In this document: positions 45,332 to 51,985 of the stretch, piece by piece
Layout: the number at the start of each line of letters is the position of its first letter
How positions within the stretch are numbered: position 1 is the first letter of the stretch
NCBI GenBank assembly: GCA_036489975.1
Contig: DASXES010000144.1
Span: 1 to 64,000, forward strand
DNA from: Roseiarcus sp036489975
GTDB taxonomy: Bacteria > Pseudomonadota > Alphaproteobacteria > Rhizobiales > Beijerinckiaceae
DNA: 64,000 nt
Direction of reading: 5' to 3'
Notes under the pieces: generated by a model
Databases searched by the model: none
Told to the model about the DNA's origin: nothing
The model's input: only the letters and a program-made list of their open reading frames with translations
Program-made: the position numbers and the translations under genes

Positions 45332-47185
45332 ATGAGCGCCGAAACGCAGCTTCACCGTCTTGCCGCTCAGCCAGCGCGTTGGAGAGTTCGCTGGCTGCGC
45401 TTGCGCGCCCGCGTCGCCTGGCGATTTTTCACGGCGCGGTTCTCCTCGTCACTCACGCGCCGCATCGTCGTCCTCAATCTCGGCGGCCTCGTGGTGCTGG
45501 TGGTCGGCTTCCTGCTCCTCGATCAGTTTCGCGCCGACCTGATCCAGGCGCGGGTGCAGAGTCTCACGATCCAGGCCGACATCATCGCCGCCGCGATTTC
45601 TGCTTCGGCGACTGGGGACACCGATTCGATCACCATCGATCCGGACAAGCTCTTGCAACTGGCGCCGGGCGAAAGCATGGGGCCGACGCCAAGCGATGAA
45701 GACGCGACGCAGTTCTCCATCAATCCCGCGCTCGTCGGGCCTTTCCTGCATCGACTGGTGACCCCGACCCGTACACGCGCGCGCGTTTATGACAGCGACG
45801 GCCGGCTCCTGCTCGACTCGCGATCATATTCGGCCCGCGGCGCGGTCACCCGGTCGGATTTGCCGGATGCTTCGGAGCGGCGCGGATTTGCGGATCGAAT
45901 CGTCGCCTATGTGCGAAGTTTCTTCCTGACCTCGACGACACGTCGTGCCGACGATCCCTGGGCGACCAATGGCCGAACTCTGCCGGAGGTCGGCGGCGCG
46001 CTGCAGGGCAAGACGCAATCTCTGGTGCGCGTTAACAGCGAGGGCGAAACGGTCGTCTCCGTCGGGGTGCCGATTCAGCATATGATGGCGACCCGCGGCG
46101 CGCTGCTCCTGTCGACTCAGGGGGGCGACATTGACCGCGTGATAACCGCCGCGCGTCTGGCCCAGCTGCGGTTCTTTCTGGTGCTCGCCATTGTGATGCT
46201 GGTGCTGTCGCTTTCGCTCGCCAATACGATCGCCGAGCCTGTCCGGCGGCTCGCCGACGCGGCGGAACGCGTGCGGCGCGGCATCCGGTCGCGACAGCAA
46301 ATTCCCGATTTCACCGCGCGATCAGACGAGATCGGACATTTGTCGCGCGCGCTGCGCGATATGACGCAGGCGCTCTACAATCGCCTTGACGCGATCGAGA
46401 CTTTCGCCGCCGACGTTGCTCACGAACTCAAGAATCCGCTGACCTCGCTGCGCAGCGCGCTCGAAACGCTGCCCAGGGTGAACACTGATCATTCGCGCGA
46501 CCGCCTTATCGCCGTCATGCAGCACGACGTGCGGCGGCTGGACCGGCTGATCAGCGACATCTCCGACGCGTCCCGCCTTGATGCGGAACTGGCGCGAGGC
46601 GAGGCGGGCCCCGTCGACGTCTCGGCCCTCCTGCGCGCCGTCGTATCGATGGCGCAGGATTCTCCCCGCCGTAACGGCGCACGGGTCCATTTGTCCATCC
46701 CGACCCGGCGCGGCAGGAACGCCAGCGCGGACTATTTTGTCCACGGGCACGATTCGCGCCTCGCGCAGGTGGTCACCAACCTGATCGACAACGCTTGCTC
46801 CTTCTCCGAACCCGGCGGCCTCGTCTGTGTCGCGCTCGAGCGGAGTTCCGCCCGGAGCGAGCCGGAACGAGAGCCGCCATTCGATCGCGTTGTCATTACC
46901 GTCGACGATGAGGGGCCCGGGATCCCGCCCCATGCGCTTGAGCGCATTTTCGAGCGGTTTTACACGGACCGTCCGAGCCAGGGGTTCGGTCAGAATTCGG
47001 GCTTGGGACTGTCGATTTCCCGCCAGATTGTCGAGGCTCACGGGGGTCGCGTCTGGGCGTGCAATCGGCCGGCCGAACCCTCCGGCGCCCCTGTCGCAGC
47101 GGCCGACCCCGACAATCCCGAGGAATGGATCCGGCACGGCGCGGGCGCGCGCTTTGTCGTCGAACTGCCGGCTTTCGCGGAATGA
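45332..47185 (+). CDS. chvG: Sensor histidine kinase ChvG
   Basis: 617 residues. Two transmembrane helices (about 43-66 and 283-304) flank a periplasmic sensor region of about 215 residues. HAMP (EPVRRLADAAERVRRG), DHp with phospho-His364 (AADVAHELKNPLTSL) and a HATPase domain (N box LIDNACSFSEPGG, G1 VDDEGPGIP, F box RIFERFYT, G2 GLGLSISRQI) are complete. The start ATG at 45332 follows GAGAG. It is coupled to hprK by ATGA. In agrobacteria and Sinorhizobium the periplasmic repressor ExoR binds this sensor; no exoR gene is in the window. Confidence 0.95.
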   Translation: MSAETQLHRLAAQPARWRVRWLRLRARVAWRFFTARFSSSLTRRIVVLNLGGLVVLVVGFLLLDQFRADLIQARVQSLTIQADIIAAAISASATGDTDSITIDPDKLLQLAPGESMGPTPSDEDATQFSINPALVGPFLHRLVTPTRTRARVYDSDGRLLLDSRSYSARGAVTRSDLPDASERRGFADRIVAYVRSFFLTSTTRRADDPWATNGRTLPEVGGALQGKTQSLVRVNSEGETVVSVGVPIQHMMATRGALLLSTQGGDIDRVITAARLAQLRFFLVLAIVMLVLSLSLANTIAEPVRRLADAAERVRRGIRSRQQIPDFTARSDEIGHLSRALRDMTQALYNRLDAIETFAADVAHELKNPLTSLRSALETLPRVNTDHSRDRLIAVMQHDVRRLDRLISDISDASRLDAELARGEAGPVDVSALLRAVVSMAQDSPRRNGARVHLSIPTRRGRNASADYFVHGHDSRLAQVVTNLIDNACSFSEPGGLVCVALERSSARSEPEREPPFDRVVITVDDEGPGIPPHALERIFERFYTDRPSQGFGQNSGLGLSISRQIVEAHGGRVWACNRPAEPSGAPVAAADPDNPEEWIRHGAGARFVVELPAFAE

Positions 47186-47754
47186 TTGCCGGCGCCCTGG
47201 CGGGGGATGCGAGCCTCCACGCGACGGCGGTGATTCATCGCGAAACCGGCGTTTTGATCCTCGGACCGTCGGGCTCCGGCAAAAGCGCGCTTGCGCTGGC
47301 GCTCATGGCGCGCGCTAGCGCGGCGGGCGCATTTGGCGCTCTGATTGGGGACGACCGCATTTTTGTCCGCCAGTCTGGCGGCCGCCTGATCGCCTGGGGG
47401 GCCTCCAATATGGCCGGCGTGATCGAGCGCCGGATGGCGGGTCTGATGGTGGTCGGACATGAACCGGCCGCGATTGTGCGGCTGGCGGTGGAACTTTGCG
47501 ATCATGGACGTCGATGGCCAAGAATGCCTGACCATGACGACGGCTTGATCATCGAAGACGTCCGATTGCCCCGTCTAGCGCTCGATTCCAGCCTGAGCGT
47601 CTGCGATCAGGCCCTTGCAGTCGAGGAGCGATTGGCGCTCTTGACGGCGGAGAACTCGGCGCGATCAGGAATTTCGCTTGAACATTGCGCCGCAGTGCAC
47701 AAAAATGGACGCCCTGAGATTTCCCGCTGGCCTGACTGTCCGTCGGGGAACTGA
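47182..47754 (+). CDS. hprK: HPr kinase/phosphorylase, short alphaproteobacterial form
   Basis: 190 residues. Only the C-terminal kinase domain of HprK is present, as is normal in alphaproteobacteria. The P-loop GPSGSGKSALAL lies at 28-39, and LIGDDRIFV and ASNMAGVIERRMAGLMVV follow. A conserved I-E-D-V-R-LPRLALD region lies near the end. It phosphorylates HPr at the regulatory serine. The start overlaps the chvG stop (ATGA), and the EIIA gene follows within 25 bases. Confidence 0.93.
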   Translation: MIAGALAGDASLHATAVIHRETGVLILGPSGSGKSALALALMARASAAGAFGALIGDDRIFVRQSGGRLIAWGASNMAGVIERRMAGLMVVGHEPAAIVRLAVELCDHGRRWPRMPDHDDGLIIEDVRLPRLALDSSLSVCDQALAVEERLALLTAENSARSGISLEHCAAVHKNGRPEISRWPDCPSGN

Positions 47755-47777
47755 GCCGATCGACTGGTGGATAATTG

Positions 47778-48179
47778 ATGATCGGAATGGTCCTTGTGAC
47801 CCATGGCCAGCTCGCCACTGGTTTTCGGGCAGCCTTAGAGCATGTCGTCGGGCCGCAATCCCAGCTTGAGACGATCACGATCGGTCCGGAAGACGACATG
47901 GAGCAGCGGCGGTCGGATATTCTCACCGCCGCCGCGCGTGTTCAGGATGGCGGCGGGGTCGTCATCCTCACCGACATGTTCGGCGGCACTCCATCCAATC
48001 TGGCGATTTCGGTGATGGACGGGGGACGCGTCGAGGTGATCTGCGGCGTCAATCTCCCGATGTTGATCAAGCTCGCGACGATGCGCGAGAGCGCCGATCT
48101 CGACCACGCCGTGGTGGAGGCGCGCGATGCTGGCCGCAAATACATCACGATCGCGAGCAAGGTGCTCGAGGGAAAATGA
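47778..48179 (+). CDS. PTS EIIA component, mannose family
   Basis: 133 residues of the EIIA-Man fold. The active-site His9 lies in MVLVTHGQLATGF; VVILTDMFGGTPSNLAISVMDGGRVEVICGVNLPMLIKLAT is the family core. No EIIB or EIIC gene accompanies it, so it is regulatory: in Rhizobiales this protein with HPr and EI forms the phospho-relay that modulates carbon and nitrogen metabolism. The start is the ATG 47778 rather than the overlapping TTG at 47775. The stop overlaps ptsH by four bases. Confidence 0.93.
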   Translation: MIGMVLVTHGQLATGFRAALEHVVGPQSQLETITIGPEDDMEQRRSDILTAAARVQDGGGVVILTDMFGGTPSNLAISVMDGGRVEVICGVNLPMLIKLATMRESADLDHAVVEARDAGRKYITIASKVLEGK

Positions 48180-48499
48180 CCTCGGCGGGCTCCGAAGAGG
48201 AATGTCCGCCGCCTCCTTCATTCGCCGGGGCGTTGTCGCGCGACTTGCACATTGTCAACCGAAAGGGTTTGCACGCGCGCGCCACAGCCAAATTTGTGCA
48301 ATGCGTCGATCGCTTTGACGCGGAGGTCAAAGTTACGCGCTGCGGAGAGACTGTCGGGGGCGATTCGATTATGGGCATCCTGACGCTCGGCGCAGGCCCG
48401 GGATCAACGATCACGGTATCGGCCTCTGGCGCGCAGGCTCGTGAGGCGCTGGACGCGCTTGCGGCCCTCGTCTCCGGCCGGTTCGGCGAAGACGAATGA
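48176..48499 (+). CDS. ptsH: Phosphocarrier protein HPr (NPr type)
   Basis: 107 residues, with an N-terminal extension of about 20 before the HPr fold. The phospho-carrier His33 lies in NRKGLHARATAKF, and the regulatory Ser64 in GGDSIMGILTLG, the target of HprK. It completes the chvI-chvG-hprK-EIIA-ptsH operon; the enzyme I gene ptsP is not in the window. An 82-codon open frame starting ATGACGCCC overlaps the stop by four bases, but its composition does not look coding. Confidence 0.93.
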   Translation: MTSAGSEEECPPPPSFAGALSRDLHIVNRKGLHARATAKFVQCVDRFDAEVKVTRCGETVGGDSIMGILTLGAGPGSTITVSASGAQAREALDALAALVSGRFGEDE

Positions 48500-48622
48500 C
48501 GCCCGTCAGTTTTGGCGCAGCGCCCCCGCAATCGGGGACCATCCCTCGCGAGCGGCTGACCAGTTTTGTTTCAGCGCCCGCGTTATGGTCGCGGGGTTCG
48601 GCGAAGGGCCGGGATTTTGCGC

Positions 48623-48651
48623 TTGACAAAATCAGAAATTTTCTCTATGAT
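48623..48651 (+). promoter_or_regulatory. Near-consensus sigma-70 promoter
   Basis: TTGACA (48623-48628), a 17-base spacer and TATGAT (48646-48651). The expected start lies near 48658, at the ATG of a 28-codon frame. It faces away from the end of ptsH and no annotated gene follows on this strand. Confidence 0.7.
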
Positions 48652-48657
48652 GTTCCT

Positions 48658-48744
48658 ATGGACAGAATATCGGTTGCATCCGGCGCCGGCAAGGATGAGT
48701 GCGGACGCTCGCCGCGTTTGACGCGCAACCTGGGGGCGAGTTGA
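48658..48744 (+). CDS. Possible leaderless 28-residue micro-ORF
   Basis: ATG at the predicted transcription start, 28 codons (MDRISVASGAGKDECGRSPR and eight more residues), ending TGA. No homologue recognised. It may be an accidental frame in a small RNA. The next micro-ORF starts three bases later. Confidence 0.2.
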   Translation: MDRISVASGAGKDECGRSPRLTRNLGAS

Positions 48745-48747
48745 GCA

Positions 48748-48882
48748 ATGAGCGGATTTTTTAGTTTTTTCGCGCGTAACCCTTTGAAAAATATCGATTC
48801 CACCAAGCAAAAACAAGCAAAAACAAGCAAATTTGTTTGGTTTTGTTTGGATTTGCTTGGAGCGAACTCGCGGTCTGGTTGA
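48748..48882 (+). CDS. Possible 44-residue micro-ORF spanning the palindrome
   Basis: ATG with GGGGGCGAG upstream at a usable distance, three bases after the preceding stop. It encodes a peptide with two aromatic hydrophobic patches (SGFFSFFARNPL and FVWFCLDLLG) around a Lys/Gln-rich middle. The palindrome lies inside the frame, so the coding reading may be coincidental. No family recognised. Confidence 0.2.
   Translation: MSGFFSFFARNPLKNIDSTKQKQAKTSKFVWFCLDLLGANSRSG
48803..48860. repeat. 58-bp imperfect palindrome built on CAAGCAAAAA tandem units
   Basis: Two abutting 29-base arms: left is three near-repeats of a CAAGCAAAAA decamer, right its imperfect complement (TTTGTTTGG, TTTTGTTTGG, ATTTGCTTGG). 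24 of 29 positions pair by Watson-Crick, two more as G-T. With no loop between the arms it can form a cruciform or a long RNA hairpin. Very AT-rich for this genome. Confidence 0.8.
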
Positions 48883-48982
48883 ATCGGGCCTCGCCACCGG
48901 ACATCGTCGCGACGAACCGTAGCCGAACTCGTCGGCAGGGCATAGCTGATCGCGCCGCAGAGGCGGGATGGAAGCCTTCGCG

Positions 48983-49816
48983 CTACATCCGGAAGTCTTC
49001 GCCCAAATAGAGGCGCCGCACGTCCGGATGGGCAATGATGTCGTCCGGCGGACCCTCGGTCAGAACCTGGCCGGTGTGAATGATGTAGGCCCGATCAATC
49101 AGCCCGAGGGTTTCTCGCACGTTGTGATCGGTTATCAGGACGCCGATGCCGCGCCCTTTGAGGTGGCGCACGAGGTCCTGAATGTCGCCGACCGCAATCG
49201 GGTCGATGCCGGCGAAAGGCTCGTCGAGCAGCATGAAAGACGGCTTGCCGGCGAGCGCGCGAGCGATCTCGCACCTGCGCCGTTCCCCGCCCGACAGCGA
49301 AATCGAAGGCGCGCTGCGCACGCGGGCGATATCAAATTCCTCGAGCAGCGATTCGAGCATCGCCTCTCTCGCCCGACGATCAGGTTCGTTGACCTCGAGC
49401 ACCGCGCGGATGTTGTTCTCGACGTTGAGTCCGCGGAAGATCGAGGCTTCCTGCGGGAGATAGCCCACTCCCAGCCGCGCCCTTTGAAACATCGGCAGCC
49501 CGGTGACGTCATGGCCATCCAGTTCGATTTCGCCCTTGTCGGGTTTGACGAGGCCGGTGATCATGTAGAAGACGGTGGTCTTGCCGGCCCCGTTTGGCCC
49601 GAGCAACCCCACTGCCTCACCCCGCCGCACGGAAAGGCTCACGTCCTGCACCACCATTCGGCCGCGATAGGCCTTGCCGAGGTGATGGACGGCGAGAACG
49701 CCCTGGCCGGCCGGCGTGGCCGCTGAGTTAAGAGCCGCACCGCTCTCCGCGCCGCGCAGCCATTTGCGCCAGCGCGGAGGCGCGGTTATGCGCTCGCGCA
49801 CAACGCCGCCGCTCAC
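48983..49816 (-). CDS. lptB: LPS export ABC transporter ATPase LptB
   Basis: 277 residues. Walker A GPNGAGKTT, signature LSGGERRRCEIARAL, Walker B FMLLDEPFAGIDP, switch His in ITDHNVRETL: all LptB hallmarks. An N-terminal extension of about 42 residues precedes the ATPase fold. It powers the Lpt bridge that carries LPS from the inner to the outer membrane. Same strand as lptA and lptC (order lptC-lptA-lptB) with a gap of about 60 bases from lptA. Confidence 0.95.
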   Translation of the reverse strand: MSGGVVRERITAPPRWRKWLRGAESGAALNSAATPAGQGVLAVHHLGKAYRGRMVVQDVSLSVRRGEAVGLLGPNGAGKTTVFYMITGLVKPDKGEIELDGHDVTGLPMFQRARLGVGYLPQEASIFRGLNVENNIRAVLEVNEPDRRAREAMLESLLEEFDIARVRSAPSISLSGGERRRCEIARALAGKPSFMLLDEPFAGIDPIAVGDIQDLVRHLKGRGIGVLITDHNVRETLGLIDRAYIIHTGQVLTEGPPDDIIAHPDVRRLYLGEDFRM

Positions 49817-49876
49817 TGACCGCCGCTCGTTTCGATCGGCTTAGGCGGCACGCGAAAGGTCAGCAATCACCGGCTC

Positions 49877-50521
49877 CTATTTCGGCTTCGCCGCGTCCGC
49901 CTTCGTGGCGTCGGCGCCCGATTTGGCGTCGCTGTTCGATTTCGGTACGAATTGCCCATGCACTCGCCCTGACTTGGCGTTGGTGTCGACGGTGGCCAGG
50001 CCGTTCTTCAAGTCGTAGGTGAGCTTGTCCCCCTTGGTGACGTTCTGGCCGTCGCTGAGCGTGACGTGACCGATCAGCCACACTTTGTCCTCGGCCTTGT
50101 CATAGCTGCCGCGATCGCCAGTGGCGACCTGGGTCTTGGAAACGACGGTGACGGGTCCCGACGCGTCGAGATGCCTGACGCCCGAGTCGGTGGCGGGGCC
50201 GGGCTCGCTGTTCGTCGGCTGGGACGCTTCGTGCGCCGGGGCGCGATCCAGAAGGACGGTCATGGCCGAGCAGGTCATTTTGGTCTCCCCCTGAATGACG
50301 ACGACATTCCCGGAATAGACCGCCTTGCGCTCCTTGTCATAGTAGACGAGCTTGTCGGCGTCGATCGAGATCGGATCCTTTGAATTTGTGCCAGGGAAGA
50401 TCGCAGCCGAGTCCTTTGAGCTCGATGGCTTTTCCGCTGCTGTGGCGCCCGCGCCGCTCGAACAGAGCAGCGCCGCAGCCAGGGTCGCGAGCCACCCGGG
50501 AACCCGAGACGGCAACGTCAT
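49877..50521 (-). CDS. lptA: LPS transport periplasmic bridge protein LptA (OstA-like)
   Basis: 214 residues. The signal peptide spans about 1-28. The OstA/LptA-type beta-jellyroll starts ISIDADKLVYYDKERKAVYSGNVVVIQGETKM and continues with VTVVSKTQVATGDRGSYDKAEDKVWLIGHVTLSDGQNVTKGDKLTYDL. A disordered Lys/Ala/Asp-rich tail ends the protein. It forms the periplasmic part of the LPS bridge. The start overlaps the lptC stop by four bases. Confidence 0.9.
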   Translation of the reverse strand: MTLPSRVPGWLATLAAALLCSSGAGATAAEKPSSSKDSAAIFPGTNSKDPISIDADKLVYYDKERKAVYSGNVVVIQGETKMTCSAMTVLLDRAPAHEASQPTNSEPGPATDSGVRHLDASGPVTVVSKTQVATGDRGSYDKAEDKVWLIGHVTLSDGQNVTKGDKLTYDLKNGLATVDTNAKSGRVHGQFVPKSNSDAKSGADATKADAAKPK

Positions 50522-51276
50522 GGATTGGTCCTTTTTACGTCAGCCGGCGGCTGTTGATTGGCGTCGGGAACGATGTTTGTCCTGACGTGGCCTGAGAAAG
50601 TCAGTTCCTGACCATGATTGACCGCGGAAGCCCGATCGGCCAACACGGTTGTGCCGTCGCCGGCTTGGACTTCGACGGGGTCGTCACTTCCATAAACTCC
50701 GGACTTAAAATCGAACTTGGCGCTGCGCAATAGCACGGTGAAGCGACCGTTCTTGATCCGCACATTCTTCGACAGCTCCATGCGCTCGCTCACACTGTCG
50801 TAAACGCCAGCATCGGCGCTCAAGTGGGTCGCTTCCCCGCCGGCCATGCCAAGCTCACCGTTGACTTTCTGCAGCTCCACCATGGTCGGATGTTGGATGT
50901 CCTGCAGCGCCCGCTCCGCTGTTAACAGGTAGGGCTGCTTGTCGCTGCGAAATCCAGCGAGCCTCGGCCGATCCATGACGATCTTGGTTCCGTCCACCGA
51001 AAGGTTGGCGAAACCCAATGAGCCCAGTTTAGTTGCAAAAGGGTTGAAAAAGCCGATCACGAAGATCGCGGCGACGGCGCCCAGGCCGCCGGTCAGAATC
51101 GCAACGCGCAACAGCCTCACGCGCGCCGAATGCCGCTTGGCTCTGGCGAAGGCCTGCTTGCGGTCAGGGGGCGGCGCAACGCCGATGCGGCGCGCGGCGA
51201 AGGGAGGAGCAAAAGGCTCCATTGGCTTCCCTCCGGAGACGCCCGTACGGATTGCGTCATTGTGAAACGCTGGCAT
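50518..51276 (-). CDS. lptC: LPS export system protein LptC
   Basis: 252 residues. A cytoplasmic N-terminus of about 54 residues, a single transmembrane helix (about 55-77, LLRVAILTGGLGAVAAIFVIG) and a periplasmic beta-jellyroll with LSVDGTKIVMDRPRLAGFRSDKQPYLLTAERALQD, typical of alphaproteobacterial LptC. It passes LPS from LptBFG to LptA. First gene of lptC-lptA-lptB. A downstream start (Met19) is possible because the N-terminus is poorly conserved. Confidence 0.88.
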   Translation of the reverse strand: MPAFHNDAIRTGVSGGKPMEPFAPPFAARRIGVAPPPDRKQAFARAKRHSARVRLLRVAILTGGLGAVAAIFVIGFFNPFATKLGSLGFANLSVDGTKIVMDRPRLAGFRSDKQPYLLTAERALQDIQHPTMVELQKVNGELGMAGGEATHLSADAGVYDSVSERMELSKNVRIKNGRFTVLLRSAKFDFKSGVYGSDDPVEVQAGDGTTVLADRASAVNHGQELTFSGHVRTNIVPDANQQPPADVKRTNP

Positions 51277-51531
51277 CGGTTCTCTATTTTGGCCGCCGAA
51301 CCGGAGGTAGAACCCAAATTACATGGCGAAGTTAGGGCCGGGGAGAAGACAGAGCCGACGCCGTAGAACGCGATCGCAGGCCGAGTCCCGGCCGAACAAG
51401 CCCATTTTGGCGCCCAGTGCATTTCAAGGATTTGCGGCTCAACCAAGGGGCGTTCAGGGTCGGCGAGGATGGCGCCAGTTCGCATTGCCTTGCGGCCGTT
51501 TTTGCGCTTTATCCCTCGCGAGCGCCCTTCA

Positions 51532-51607
51532 GGGCCGGTAGCTCAATGGTTAGAGCCGGCCGCTCATAACGGTCTGGTTGCAGGTTCGAGTCCTGCCCGG
51601 CCCACCA
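51532..51607 (+). tRNA. tRNA with CAU anticodon, probably tRNA-Ile2
   Basis: 76 bases including the encoded CCA. Acceptor GGGCCGG pairs CCGGCCC; D stem GCTC/GAGC; anticodon stem GGCCG/CGGTC with loop CTCATAA (anticodon CAT); T stem GCAGG/CCTGC with loop TTCGAGT. The AATGGTTAGAGC D-loop region and TGGTT variable loop resemble Ile2 tRNAs rather than elongator Met, so the C34 would be modified to lysidine by TilS. Confidence 0.9.
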
Positions 51608-51985
51608 GCCACTCCCGAATCCTGCCGCGCTTGGCAGCGTCTGTGGAAGGTCTCGACTTATCCAGGGGGCGTCGCACGACATTCCGCCTGGCCGCGGTCT
51701 CTCGCGGCGGTCTTCGCCTTCGCGACCCCAGTTCGCTTCGGTGTCTCGAGTGGCGCCCTTGCAGCGTAGATCGTCCACTCGCAAGAGGGCATGTCGCGCT
51801 GCGTTCGACGAGGCCCCGTTACATTGGGCGGCGTGCCGCGAATGGGCCATCCTCGACGAAGCCGACAACGTGCGTACGGAGGTCAAGCGAATAGGGCTCG
51901 GGCATCGTGAACCGCCTCCCGCGGGAAGCCAATCACCGACCGCGCCTCATTGGAGACCCTCGATTCAATCTGACGGTCGGATGCT
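51608..51985. other. Non-coding stretch downstream of the tRNA
   Basis: 378 bases with no supported gene. Minus-strand frames across it include the familiar false translation of an antisense tRNA (GQDSNLQPDRYERPAL). I see no integrase and no direct repeat of the tRNA 3-prime end. It could mark the edge of the accessory region that follows. Confidence 0.5.

Larger units (their letters stand above)
48500..48982. other. 483-base gene-poor region with a strong promoter, micro-ORFs and a long palindrome
   Basis: Lies between converging ptsH and lptB. It contains a short CCCCG-CAAT-CGGGG hairpin without a T-run (48524-48537), the promoter at 48623, two micro-ORFs and the palindrome at 48803, each listed separately. 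From 48760 to 48870 it is AT-rich compared with everything around it. An 82-codon frame from 48496 to 48744, coupled to ptsH by ATGA, is the alternative reading of the first half. Confidence 0.6.

Noticed and set aside
48524..48537. CCCCG-CAAT-CGGGG hairpin after ptsH
   Set aside because: A stem of five pairs with no T-run; not a convincing terminator.
48496..48744. 82-codon frame coupled to ptsH by ATGA
   Set aside because: Start overlap is attractive, but the sequence has no domain, runs through a promoter and has poor codon bias; kept only as an alternative.
51509..51886. 125-codon minus-strand frame over the tRNA
   Set aside because: Contains GQDSNLQPDRYERPAL, the well-known false protein from an antisense tRNA.
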